Shown: positions 26,209 through 34,846, counted from the stretch's first letter. The stretch: DNA of 64,000 nt from Facklamia lactis (GCF_015863205.1 NZ_JACBXQ010000003.1:1-64000); one strand, 5' to 3'. Made by a program: numbers and translations. The notes: a model not told the origin generated them from the letters alone.

Positions 26209-26237
26209 ATATTATGTTTGAGTATATTTAAAATCAA
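26209..26237 (-). promoter_or_regulatory. Promoter of the metNIQ-rhodanese operon
   Basis: TTGATT (26237-26232), 17 nt, TAATAT (26214-26209) on the minus strand, about 70 bases before metN. No S-box, T-box or other riboswitch structure is visible in the short leader, so methionine/cysteine control, if any, must be by protein. Confidence 0.6.
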
Positions 26238-26494
26238 ATCAACAATCATAATAAATACGTCAAATATGTCTATTTTATATGCTCATAACATTCTCATGAT
26301 AACTTGTATCTCGTTTCTGATTTATTTATTAATTTAATATATTCTTGTTCTACAAATTATCCTTATGCCTTTGTAATAGTAAAAAAACACCACGTATCAA
26401 ACGTGGTGTTTTGTGCAATTATATTTATTGTATCTATTATTTCTCTTTCACTCAGTAGCATAAGTAACAAACTGCTTCTATCCTGAAGTTAATC
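26238..26494. other. Intergenic region with a terminator
   Basis: Apart from the hairpin at 26384-26412 this AT-rich stretch holds no supported gene. A small plus-strand open frame here has no ribosome binding site or family resemblance. Confidence 0.4.
26384..26412. terminator. Rho-independent terminator
   Basis: Perfect 12-bp arms AAAACACCACGT (26384-26395) and complement (26401-26412), 5-nt loop, A/T tracts on both sides. It lies about 85 bases past the degraded VOC gene end and probably belonged to it. Confidence 0.8.
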
Positions 26495-26587
26495 TTACTC
26501 TGTAATTCTCAAATAATAACCATCTGGATCTAAAACAACATATTTCAAAGGATGTACATAAGCATTACCAAACCTAAATACCCCTTT
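26495..26587 (-). pseudogene. C-terminal remnant of a VOC/glyoxalase-like gene
   Basis: A 30-codon minus-strand stretch encodes a tail with HPLKYVVLDPDGYYLRITE, the typical end of glyoxalase/bleomycin-resistance (VOC) proteins including the metal-ligand Glu. An in-frame stop (26588-26590) cuts it off and nothing upstream extends it; the promoter of the ABC exporter now occupies that DNA. A degraded gene. Confidence 0.5.
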
Positions 26588-26616
26588 TTAAATTTCTTTA
26601 ATGAACATTGTAATTT

Positions 26617-26645
26617 TTGAGCGAAATTATACAATAGAATATATA
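26617..26645 (+). promoter_or_regulatory. Promoter of the ABC exporter gene
   Basis: TTGAGC (26617-26622), 17 nt, TATATA (26640-26645), about 30 bases before the start at 26675, with AAAGAGG as ribosome binding site. Confidence 0.6.
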
Positions 26646-26674
26646 TATAAATTAAAATAAAGAGGTTTAGTTTA

Positions 26675-28378
26675 ATGAAGAATAAAACAGAAACTAACAT
26701 TATTAATTCGTTATCTATTACCAACAAAAGACGCTACATGTTACTGTCCTTTCTTTTAGTCATATTGATTCAAGGAATCGGTTTAATTCCGCCATTAATC
26801 ATGCAAAGAATTATCGATCAATGGATTCCCAACAGAAACATGAGCCGAGTCATTCAATCAGCCATTCTTTTTCTATCAATTCCCCTTATAATGGCTAGTA
26901 TTAATACCTACTATAAATATTTTATCGCTGTACTAGCTCGAAGGTCTGGACGTCAATTAACAACAAAAGCTTTCAAGAATGTACTAGAACAGAAGCTCAC
27001 ATTCTTTGACCAAACAAACAGTGGTGAGTTAGCCACCTATATACGTCAAGAGACCATTCGCTATGTCATGTTTTGGATTGCTGATTTACCACAAATCTTA
27101 GCTAACTTTATCATTAGTATCATTATCGTGGTCTTTGTTTTTAACTTACATGGGTCCTTTGCTCTCTTATTACTCCTTTATTTCCCTCTCGCATACTTTC
27201 CTAGCAATTATTTTGCAGAGAAAGTCCAAGGTATGACTCAACGAGTGATTAATTGCAATGGCCGTATGACTCAAATCATCACAGATAGTCTAAGATCTAT
27301 CCGCTTCATTAAAGCCAATCAGTTAAAAGAACAACAAGTCAATCAATTACAGGATACACTGGATGACTCCATTACAATTTGGGGGCGGATCGCTTTATTC
27401 GATAATTTGAGTGGCTTATGGACTAGCAATGTCGTCAACCAAATCTTGACCGGTGTCATCTTTATCCTTTCTACTATCTTTGTTATCCAAGATCAATTAT
27501 CTATCGGAACCATCGTCGTTCTTTTGTCTTACCTCACTGTCTTTTATGCAAACGCTAACAATATTTTAACTACCAATTATCAGTTCAAAAAGCAACTGGC
27601 TGAATTTAAACCTTTAGCTGATCTTATCAACCTAAAAGATATTGAAAATTCAGGATCCAAACCTTTTGACCCTCAGCAATCGATCATTTTTAAGGATGTC
27701 ACCTTTAGATACAATCAGGATCGTGAACTGATCTTCCAGGACCTGTCGCTGAATATTCCGATTGGTAAATGGATCGGAATTATTGGTAAAAGTGGAATCG
27801 GTAAATCAACTATCCTTGATCTACTCCTCGGATTTTACGCAGTAGAAAGTGGTGACCTATTAATTGATGGTATCCCAATTGATCAATACGATCTCAAGAG
27901 CTTGCGGTCTAAAATGGCTTATGTTTCTCAAGACCAAGTTCTCTTCCCTGGAACCATTCGCGAGAATTTATGCCTAGTCAAGCCTCAAGCAAGTACACAA
28001 GAACTTACAGATGTTTTAAAAAAGGTTGATCTCTATCACTTCATCCAAACCCTACCTCAGGGGCTTGAGACACCCGTCGGTGAAAGTGGAGATTTATTAA
28101 GTGGTGGGCAAAAACAACGACTCAATCTTGCCCAAGCCCTACTCCGCAAGACACCCATTCTTCTTCTTGATGAAGCAAATGCAGCCTTAGACCAAGCTAC
28201 CAGTCTATCAATTAAAGAGACCTTGACCCAACTCAAAGAGACCAGCAACTACACCATTATCTCAGTCAGCCATGATCATAATTTTCTTTCTGAATGTGAG
28301 ATAATATACACACTTAAAAACAAAGCAGCGGAAGTGCTTAAACCAACATACGAAATTGAAAAAGAATCTCGGCTTTAA
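26675..28378 (+). CDS. ABC exporter, fused membrane and ATP-binding domains
   Basis: 567 residues. Six-helix exporter membrane domain (about 20-300) starting at SFLLVILIQGIGLIPPLIMQ, then an ABC domain: Walker A GKSGIGKSTILDLL (about 373-386), Q-loop YVSQDQVLFPGTIRENL, signature [16 protein letters not shown], Walker B ILLLDEANAALDQ (Asn where Thr is usual) and SVSHDHNF. Half-transporter of the MdlB/MsbA/LmrA class working as a dimer; exports lipids, drugs or peptides. No peptidase C39 domain. No partner gene next to it, so a homodimer is likely, and no regulator adjacent. Confidence 0.88.
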   Translation: MKNKTETNIINSLSITNKRRYMLLSFLLVILIQGIGLIPPLIMQRIIDQWIPNRNMSRVIQSAILFLSIPLIMASINTYYKYFIAVLARRSGRQLTTKAFKNVLEQKLTFFDQTNSGELATYIRQETIRYVMFWIADLPQILANFIISIIIVVFVFNLHGSFALLLLLYFPLAYFPSNYFAEKVQGMTQRVINCNGRMTQIITDSLRSIRFIKANQLKEQQVNQLQDTLDDSITIWGRIALFDNLSGLWTSNVVNQILTGVIFILSTIFVIQDQLSIGTIVVLLSYLTVFYANANNILTTNYQFKKQLAEFKPLADLINLKDIENSGSKPFDPQQSIIFKDVTFRYNQDRELIFQDLSLNIPIGKWIGIIGKSGIGKSTILDLLLGFYAVESGDLLIDGIPIDQYDLKSLRSKMAYVSQDQVLFPGTIRENLCLVKPQASTQELTDVLKKVDLYHFIQTLPQGLETPVGESGDLLSGGQKQRLNLAQALLRKTPILLLDEANAALDQATSLSIKETLTQLKETSNYTIISVSHDHNFLSECEIIYTLKNKAAEVLKPTYEIEKESRL

Positions 28379-28676
28379 ATCGAGTACATCAACATTGAAT
28401 ATCGAATAAACTCTCCAGATATATTATGTACCTATGATGAATAAGCATTCTAAGTCCTTTTAAATTTTAAACTTTAAATTAAAACATTATCTCAACATAA
28501 CAAGTCCCCTAAATCTTTATGCGGATCTAGGGGCTCTTCCCATATTTAAAACTAACTAAAACAACACAAAAATCATCTCATCTGTAACTCAAATTTTAAA
28601 TTTTAATGATTTCGTATTAAAGCAATAGGAGAACAAATGTATAAAAAACTATAATATATATTATAGTATACAAAGT
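28379..28676. other. Intergenic region after the ABC exporter
   Basis: Holds a hairpin CCCCTaaATC/GATctAGGGG (28506-28533), probably the exporter's terminator although the T run is weak, then AT-rich DNA with no supported gene. This is the likely left edge of the accessory island. Confidence 0.45.
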
Positions 28677-28898
28677 TTAATTATCACGAGTAGAAATATA
28701 AAAAATTTCTTCAAAAGTTTTTTCTAGTGCTAAACATAATAAATACGCTAATTTTGCTGATGGTGTATATTGACCCGTTTCTATTGATGATATTGTATTT
28801 CTTGATACTCCAACCATTTTTGATAAGGCTTCTTGAGTTAACTGTAATTCTCTTCGTATTTCTTTTAAATTATTTTTTAGTTCTAGCTTCTCATCCAT
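28677..28898 (-). CDS. Small XRE/Cro-type transcriptional regulator
   Basis: 73 residues, almost entirely an HTH_3 domain: LKEIRRELQLTQEALSKMVG then VSRNTISSIETGQYTPSA, ending in LALEKTFEEIFYI. Such stand-alone proteins often repress the operon that encodes them. It starts one base after the stop of the small membrane protein gene upstream (28900), so the two are co-transcribed. The long palindrome at 29218-29268 over the operon promoter is its probable operator. It is the leftmost island gene; there is no toxin-like partner by sequence. Confidence 0.88.
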   Translation of the reverse strand: MDEKLELKNNLKEIRRELQLTQEALSKMVGVSRNTISSIETGQYTPSAKLAYLLCLALEKTFEEIFYISTRDN

Positions 28899-28899
28899 A

Positions 28900-29205
28900 C
28901 TAAAGATCCTTTAAAAAAATTACTGTAGCGCTTATTCCTATTACAAACAATAGAAAAAAAAGATATAAATGTTTATTTTCCCGCTTTATATAATATTTAT
29001 ATAGTTCACCTGCACCGATGGACAAACAAAGCATTGCTAAAATATCAAAAAAAGGTAAATTATGGGAGTCTCTAATTGCAGAGATAAACCCTGCAATAGC
29101 AATTAACATCCTTGAAATCCAAACACTTGATTTATCATTCACAAAAATTTCTCTTTCATCATTTTTTTCTCTTTGAGCCATTTTTAAAACATCCTTTTTA
29201 TCCAT
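28900..29205 (-). CDS. Small membrane protein (DUF6442-like)
   Basis: 101 residues. The N-terminal LKMAQREKNDEREIFVNDKS and the following three hydrophobic segments (about 27-44, 53-68, 80-97) resemble the DUF6442 family, small membrane proteins regularly encoded beside Cro-type regulators in Firmicutes. Function unknown. First gene of the two-gene operon, ribosome binding site AAAGGAGG. Family name given from recall and not verified. Confidence 0.6.
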   Translation of the reverse strand: MDKKDVLKMAQREKNDEREIFVNDKSSVWISRMLIAIAGFISAIRDSHNLPFFDILAMLCLSIGAGELYKYYIKRENKHLYLFFLLFVIGISATVIFLKDL

Positions 29206-29217
29206 CTTAATCCTCCT

Positions 29218-29268
29218 TTGCCAAGTTTACTTTATATATATTATATATATGAAAAGTAAACTTGGCAA
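29218..29268 (-). promoter_or_regulatory. Palindromic operator over a near-consensus promoter
   Basis: Arms TTGCCAAGTTTACTTT (29218-29233) and its exact complement (29253-29268) separated by 19 AT bases. On the minus strand the right arm supplies -35 TTGCCA (29268-29263), then 17 nt, then TATAAT (29245-29240); the other arm covers the transcription start and abuts the ribosome binding site. A repressor bound here would close the promoter; the Cro-type protein at 28677 is the obvious candidate. Confidence 0.75.
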
Positions 29269-30007
29269 TATTATAAATTAATTATAATAAAAAATCAGAA
29301 TGCCAAATGCATATCTAATAATTATTTTGCTTATAATTATATATTTTGTTTAAACGTAAAATATAATCACTCTACTTAAAAACAAATTTTCTAACTTTGA
29401 GTACTTAAACATTGATAATAGCAATATTTAGTATTCCCTCTTTCTATTAATACCTATTTCATCACCAATAACATCTATATCTTTCTTGAACCATAGTCTA
29501 GTTGTCTTCTTCCAGAATTTTTATTTCCCTTTGAAGACTCCTATTATTCTCCTTACCTTTTTATACTAAAAAAGGTTATTGTAAGACCAATATAACAAAA
29601 CAACAGCTCATAAACCCCTGATACAATTGGGTTTATAAGCTGTTTTTTTATTTATGTTATCTATTCTTGTGTTCTATTACTTTTTACAACACGGCATAAA
29701 CCTTGCTATTAAGCAGTTATAGCTCCAAATGTGATTACTCCAATTCAATAGATCATATCGATTTATATTGGATATAGTTAATTTTAATCTTTATTATTAC
29801 GTGTTTTATTCATATTATATATACAATTCTGTTTTATCAAAACTTTTTGGGTCAAAATTGGGTCATACATATATATAATTAATTACATTTAGACTTTAAT
29901 CATAATTTTTTATTAAAGTTTTCATTTCACAAAATAGATATACCCATAGTTTTACAAATAAAGTTACACAAAGAAATATAACACTATAACTAGGGCAATT
30001 TAATATT
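29269..30007. other. Long gene-free stretch inside the island
   Basis: 739 bases with no complete gene. Seen: a minus-strand coding-like remnant ending TAA at 29428-29430 with KDIDVIGDEIGINRKREY; a terminator at 29602-29648; and a plus-strand frame ending TAA at 29876-29878 with SKLFGSKLGHTYI, which resembles the extreme C terminus of phage-type tyrosine integrases. The DNA around 29841-29865 repeats TTGGGTCA twice, 11 bases apart. I read the region as eroded mobile-element DNA. Confidence 0.4.
29602..29648. terminator. Terminator-like hairpin in the gene-free stretch
   Basis: AACAGCTcATAAACCC pairs with GGGTTTATaAGCTGTT (one mismatch), followed on the plus strand by seven Ts. No complete gene precedes it, which fits decay of a former gene here. 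Confidence 0.6.
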
Positions 30008-31093
30008 TTAAGGTTGATGATTTGTCCAACATGGAATATCATAATCTTCAACCTTATCAACTACTATAGCAACCGAATATTTAGCTCTAGTTAACGCTAC
30101 GTATAAAGCTGAAATTGACTTATTAGCTAGTGTTTTGGTTCTATCTTTTAGAAATTCACTAAAGGGTCTAGTTGAGTATATCAGTGTCCTATCAACAGTT
30201 AATCCCTTTGATTTTCCAAAATTTACAGAAGGTATTCCATCCGGCACCTTCGTTCTAATATCTGTTCTTAAGACAAGAGGTGTATATTTTTTATAATAAT
30301 CCATCACTTGATCTTTATTAATAACGAAAACTCCATCATGACCAGTAACCTCTAAATTATTTGAAATGGTACGAAGAAAATTTAATTTCGGTGGAATGAC
30401 TGAATCTGCAAAATCTATAATCTGTTGATTACATCGCCAAGTTTCATTTTCATTGCTAATAACAACTTTTCCACTGTTCTCAATATTTTTATACCAACTT
30501 ATTTTATTTATACCGTTAAACTTTTTATATTTGGTATCCAATCGACTTGTTTGATAAATAGACTGTCTGACATCACCAACTCCAACTATTCTAATTTTAG
30601 ATTTAAACAAAAGATTAATGATATCTAGGTCATTTCCAGCTAAATCTTGTAACTCATCAATGTAAATTTCATTATATAGTTTTTCTAAACGATCAATCCA
30701 ATCTCCATCTCCAGCTTCAATAATTTTATTTGAGAATAGGTTAATTCGTGAACTATAAACTTCACCATCTTTGCTAATATAACGATTAATTCCTTTCAAA
30801 CGCGAGGTAAAGTTGTCATTTTCCAAAAATTTAAACCCAGTTACTTTTAAATTTTTAACGTAATCAGAAGAATACGGATAAATAATATGATGTAGTAAGA
30901 ATTGATACCATCCGACAATAGTGACTTTATTTTTCATTATTGTTTTATTGATTCTTTGTCTTAATACTTCTTGCCCAGTTGAAGTATATGTTATTACTAG
31001 AATTTTTTTATCTTTACCTTCTTGAATTAATTCTATTAATCTTTGTGTTTTTCTTCCCCCAGCAGGAGCAAAAATAATTTTATTCCTCATCAT
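30008..31093 (-). CDS. Compact UvrD/PcrA-like SF1 helicase, GajB-like partner
   Basis: 361 residues. SF1 motifs in order: I (Walker A variant) APAGGRKTQ at residues 9-17, II EIYIDELQD (about 145), III VGVGDVRQSIY, IV ETWRCNQQIIDFA, V GKSKGLTVDRTLIY and VI SALYVALTRAKYSVAIV. Motif I has Gly-Arg-Lys-Thr where Gly-Lys-Thr is usual. It is well short of described GajB (~490 aa) and lacks the large 1B/2B inserts. Its ATG overlaps the stop of the OLD-family ATPase gene (ATGA), the arrangement of Gabija anti-phage pairs, in which the helicase-like protein works with the nuclease. Anti-phage role is inferred from the pair. Confidence 0.8.
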   Translation of the reverse strand: MMRNKIIFAPAGGRKTQRLIELIQEGKDKKILVITYTSTGQEVLRQRINKTIMKNKVTIVGWYQFLLHHIIYPYSSDYVKNLKVTGFKFLENDNFTSRLKGINRYISKDGEVYSSRINLFSNKIIEAGDGDWIDRLEKLYNEIYIDELQDLAGNDLDIINLLFKSKIRIVGVGDVRQSIYQTSRLDTKYKKFNGINKISWYKNIENSGKVVISNENETWRCNQQIIDFADSVIPPKLNFLRTISNNLEVTGHDGVFVINKDQVMDYYKKYTPLVLRTDIRTKVPDGIPSVNFGKSKGLTVDRTLIYSTRPFSEFLKDRTKTLANKSISALYVALTRAKYSVAIVVDKVEDYDIPCWTNHQP

Positions 31094-32685
31094 AGTTCTC
31101 CTATAAAGGTTACAGCTTCTTCTATATATGAGGGAATTTTTATTTTTTCTTCACTAAGTGAAATATTTAATGCGATCGAAGTCTTATTTTTTTTCATATA
31201 TTCATCAAGCTTATTTGCATCTCCATCAAAAGAAATAATTTTTTTAAATTTATCTAACTCATGGAAATTTGCTGATATCAATTGTGGTTCAAGAGTTTGT
31301 CCAAATTCTTTATCTCCGACGAATATCTGCCGAAATCCATCCTTTAAAAATTCAGAAGTGTCAGCTTCCCAATAACTTTTATCACGTTTATCAGCATCTC
31401 TTAAAACGGCTACTGGTCGATCTAATGCTTTGCACAATTCTAGAGCACGCTTATAACTTATTCCAGTAGTAATCACATCTATTCCATCTTCCAAAGGATA
31501 TCTATCATGTACTTGAAAATAAGCTTTATTAAAAATCATTTCATCAGAAGGTCCCTCCACTAATACCAATTTTTTTGCTAATACAATTCTTAAAGTGTCG
31601 AATCCAGATGCTTTTTGATAAAATTTAATAGTTTCATTAGACAGCGATTCAAAATTCGCTAAATTACCATCATAAATCATTGTAATATTATTTAATCCTA
31701 AACGATTCATTACATACGAACTATGTGTTGTAATGAATACCTGACTATCTGTAAGATTATTTTGGATGATAGTGATTGCCTCGTAAAGACTAGTATGTGA
31801 CAAATGATTTTCTGGTTCTTCAATAAAGTAATAATTATTGTTTTCTTCATTATCACTAATTGATAAATATAGTTTCATTAGTAACTGTTGTCCTTCTCCA
31901 GAATAATTAAATGGCACATCATTAACTTGAGGAACAATCGAATTATCCCAATTAGAGAAGGGAGATTGATCCATACCTAATTTTAAATTTCCTGAAAAAT
32001 TTCCTTCTTCATTTTTTATTCTTTCATTAACATTTTCTAAAAGAGAATTAGTTAATTCATAAACAGATTTTCGATAATTTGCAGAAATATTTGTTCTTTC
32101 AGAATCAGATAGCATGTTTTCAATGAGTGACCTCAAGCGATAATCCATTCCCCTAAAGGTTGATAATTTTTTACTATCAACATTAGCTACTCTAATATCA
32201 TGAGGCTTTCTACGAATCGGTTGTCCATGGAACCCCTTCCATTCGACTGTGTAAAATTCCGTTGGTAGTATAGCTGGAACATCGTTACTTAAATACTGCT
32301 TAAAATCTGAAAGGTATTCAGGATCTGGTAAAATCCTTAGAAGTATTCCCGGACAATCAATATTCAGAGAATTAACTTTACCTCTCAGAATTTGTGGCTG
32401 ACTTTCCTTACTAAAAAAAACTTCAATACTAATTTCAGGTGGAACAGTTTCTTGTGGATTACCCTCAAAGAATTCACTAACCACTTGGTTGTTAAACAAA
32501 TAAGGATTAAGCTCATCTACTAACCATTTTCCGTTTAATCGACCAGTTAAAGCTAGATTAATGGCTTCCAAAAGAGTGGACTTGCCTGCTTGATTATTCC
32601 CAACAATAACATTTAATCCAGAACTCGGATTCCACTTAATCTGTTTAAATTTCCGATAATTTCTTATTATCACTTGTTCAATCAA
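31090..32685 (-). CDS. OLD-family ATPase with TOPRIM nuclease domain, GajA-like
   Basis: 531 residues. N-terminal ABC/SMC-type ATPase: RNYRKFKQIKW, Walker A GNNQAGKSTLLEA (about 29-41), signature-like YSGEGQQLLMKL (about 257-268), Walker B YFIEEPENHLS and H-loop FITTHSS. C-terminal TOPRIM: KLVLVEGPSDEMIFNKA (catalytic Glu, about 353-369) and VLRDADKRD (Asp-x-Asp, about 408). This layout is class 2 OLD nuclease; together with a UvrD-like partner in the next overlapping frame it fits Gabija, where GajA nicks phage DNA when nucleotides are depleted. Identity to known GajA by eye is low outside motifs, so a divergent type. Confidence 0.83.
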   Translation of the reverse strand: MIEQVIIRNYRKFKQIKWNPSSGLNVIVGNNQAGKSTLLEAINLALTGRLNGKWLVDELNPYLFNNQVVSEFFEGNPQETVPPEISIEVFFSKESQPQILRGKVNSLNIDCPGILLRILPDPEYLSDFKQYLSNDVPAILPTEFYTVEWKGFHGQPIRRKPHDIRVANVDSKKLSTFRGMDYRLRSLIENMLSDSERTNISANYRKSVYELTNSLLENVNERIKNEEGNFSGNLKLGMDQSPFSNWDNSIVPQVNDVPFNYSGEGQQLLMKLYLSISDNEENNNYYFIEEPENHLSHTSLYEAITIIQNNLTDSQVFITTHSSYVMNRLGLNNITMIYDGNLANFESLSNETIKFYQKASGFDTLRIVLAKKLVLVEGPSDEMIFNKAYFQVHDRYPLEDGIDVITTGISYKRALELCKALDRPVAVLRDADKRDKSYWEADTSEFLKDGFRQIFVGDKEFGQTLEPQLISANFHELDKFKKIISFDGDANKLDEYMKKNKTSIALNISLSEEKIKIPSYIEEAVTFIGEL

Positions 32686-32822
32686 AAAATTACCCCCAAC
32701 GTTTTATTGTTACTATACAATAGTATTTATGTATAACTTTTTTAATCCAGAAAATTTTTATAATTTGTCAAAACTCATTTATCCAAAAAGATATTTCAAA
32801 AAAGAGTAGTTATTTTGACCTA
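32686..32822. other. Short AT-rich gap before the GajA-like gene
   Basis: Non-coding leader; no clear ribosome binding site anomaly and no hairpin with a T run. The GajA-like start has GTTGGGGGTAATT upstream. Confidence 0.35.
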
Positions 32823-32939
32823 CTAAATAACCTTAACTATATTTTTTTCGTAAGAATTCATTCCCACCTTCATTGAAGCAATTGTTCTACTCCAATCAAT
32901 TTCCATTTTTCCAATTCCTAATGTAATCATTGATCCCAT
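32823..32939 (-). CDS. 38-residue frame resembling the start of a HEPN/Toprim N-terminal domain
   Basis: ATG 32939 stands behind a strong ribosome binding site (AAGGGGGGG, 32942-32950) and the frame ends at TAG 32823-32825. The start MGSMITLGIGKMEIDW resembles the N terminus of HEPN/Toprim-associated domain proteins (MGS-x-x-x-L-x-I-G-x-x-E-I-x-W). Only ~38 residues remain of a domain that is usually far longer, so this is probably a truncated gene that is still translatable. It begins 10 bases after the HEPN-like gene stop. Resemblance is from recall. Confidence 0.45.
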   Translation of the reverse strand: MGSMITLGIGKMEIDWSRTIASMKVGMNSYEKNIVKVI

Positions 32940-32949
32940 TTGCCCCCCC

Positions 32950-33601
32950 TTATTGCTTATTGATATTGGGGAAATATACTTGAGACATTATTATTATTTT
33001 TTCATCTTCAGGATTTTCAATTTGAGTGTCAATTATTTTTTTCATTAATGCGATACAAAATTTAATACCAATCTCTTCAGAAATAATATCCTTTAAATAA
33101 ATATTTTTTCCTTCATCATATTCACTTGGAAAAACTACTGAAAAATAGGTCATTTTTTTCTTTTCCACTTCCCAAATTCTATATTTCACTTCCGGTTTAT
33201 CGTCAATTTTATACTCTGTTACCTTTGATAGAAACTTATCTATTTGACTAACTCTATCCCATGTTGCGAGGTTTTTATTTATATAAACTTCATCCCATGA
33301 ATCGAAAACCGGAAAATGAGATAACAAATTCCTGATAAAATTAAATAAATTATCCGCAATAATTCCTTCAAAAAAGGGCCCTCCACCTTTTTTTTTTCCA
33401 TTTTAGGTATTCTTTAATTGGTTCATAATTACAAATCTCTTTATAAATTGAGAAAGCCTCTCTCAATTTATAAAATCTAATCATTGAACTTTGCTGAATG
33501 AAGCTATCATCAAGAATTTCATTATATAAACTGTAGAATCTGTTATAAAATAAAGTAAGTACTTCAGTTTCCTTTTCATTTGGCCGTTGTTCATTATTCA
33601 T
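32950..33601 (-). pseudogene. HEPN-like protein gene, frame interrupted at an A10 tract
   Basis: ATG 33601 (GGAG 8 nt upstream; the GTG at 33610 overlaps that site) opens a frame that reads through LREAFSIYKEICNYEPIKEY to KWKKK and stops soon after 33388. With nine instead of ten As in the run at 33388-33397 it would join a second frame ending at 32950, reading KWKKKGGGPFFEGIIADNL, about 216 residues. The joined product contains FIRNLLSHFPVFDSW, with the Arg-x4-His signature of HEPN ribonucleases/antitoxins. Family not otherwise recognised. Could be mutated, phase-variable, slippage-expressed, or a base-calling error. Confidence 0.6.
33388..33397 (+). repeat. Ten-base T (coding-strand A10) homopolymer
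   Basis: Lies exactly where the HEPN-like gene changes frame; a tract of this length is prone to both replication and transcriptional slippage. Confidence 0.85.
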
Positions 33602-33610
33602 AACTCTCAC

Positions 33611-33949
33611 TCCAGGTTATTATTCTTTAATATATATACTAATATAAAGCTAAATAAAAACTAAAATATGTTTTATTTCTCTAGTGGATAGATTAAAACC
33701 CATACAGATCGTTACTATTGCGCTCGTATTAATAATGACAAGAAATTCTATTGTAAAATTCCATATTTAAGTGTTAATATCATTTCTTACAAGTACTACT
33801 AATGAACTCGAAACAAAAAAACGAGCTTTAATCTTTTTAAAATCTTATAAACGTTATTATTACAAGGTATTCACTATTTTGCTAATCCCATTTATTCTTT
33901 ACGGGTATTTTATAGTCTCCTAGATATAACCTTTAAATGCATCACGCAT
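33611..33949. other. Gap between HEPN-like gene and DUF4268 gene
   Basis: 339 AT-rich bases. No frame with a ribosome binding site and no hairpin with a T run were found; the promoter of the HEPN-like gene must lie in its left part (AT-rich TATATT-type hexamers around 33630-33660). Confidence 0.4.
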
Positions 33950-34846
33950 CTAAATAACTCTTTCAATCACTTTGTTCATGAGCTCTGGATAGTTATCTTG
34001 GTTATTAAAATTCAAGCTTGGAATCAATGTTTTAATTCTGGAAGCTTTCTTATCATCCATTCTTTCCCAATACATTTCGAAATTTAAATTGTCCTCAATT
34101 TCATCTTTATATTTTAATATGTTATCGTATAAATCTTTATTGTCAGGTATGTATAGCTCTACACCGATATATCCAGCTTTATTGACTAATGTTATGCTGA
34201 TGTGAGCATCACTTGTTCCTATAGCAACATCATACCAATGATCTGTAATCGCTTTTCTAATGTTAAAAGGCTTTCCGTTTTCAGTAACCACTCTATTAAA
34301 ATCAGTCCAAAATTTTAGTCTGTCAGCGTGTCTTTTTGATAATTCACCTTCGTTAATGACGCTTTTAATAAAATCATTTGGTTTTTCAACAATTCTGAAC
34401 ATAGGTGCTGGTTGTGAATCACCATTCTTGTATGCTTTATTTTCTAATAAGAAGAAGGAAATTTCTTTTACCATATTATTATTTAGCCATTCAATGGTAC
34501 TTTTATGCTCTTCTCTTGCTTCCTTTACAATCCAAATAATAACATTAGCATCTAGTTCTGAAGCATAAATAATAATTTTCCCTAAATGATCATGATTAGT
34601 TGACTCAAGTTGATTTTCAATAATAACTTTCAACCCCGTTGTCTCATCTATTGCCACTATATCACAACGATACGAACCAACATAGACTTCCTTTTCAAAA
34701 TCAGTTAATGTTAACCCCACAGTATCGTTCAATAATTCAATATTCTCTTCTTTAGCTAGCCAGTTCGAAAAATCATATTGCTCATGTACCCATAAATCTC
34801 TTATATTAACTTCTTCTAATCTACCTAGTGCTCAGTTCGTTATCAT
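33950..34846 (-). pseudogene. DUF4268 protein (PD-(D/E)XK-like), nonsense codon near the start
   Basis: From ATG 34846 the frame reads M-I-T-N and then TGA (34832-34834), after which it is open to 33950: LGRLEEVNIRDLWVHE, SNWLAKEENIELLND, then TDFEKEVYVGSYRCDIVAID and LKVIIENQLESTNHDHLGK. This is the nuclease-like core of many DUF4268/restriction-endonuclease-like proteins (Asp in CDIV, Glu-Asn-Gln in place of Glu-x-Lys), followed by RLKFWTDFN and a C-terminal helical domain. Without the stop it would be about 298 residues. No ATG, GTG or TTG follows until TTG 34732, which would drop the conserved N terminus. Such proteins are common in defence islands, with unknown role. Confidence 0.75.

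Noticed and set aside
26200-26300. S-box or T-box riboswitch before metN
   Set aside because: Leader too short after the predicted promoter and no kink-turn, specifier or terminator/antiterminator structure seen.
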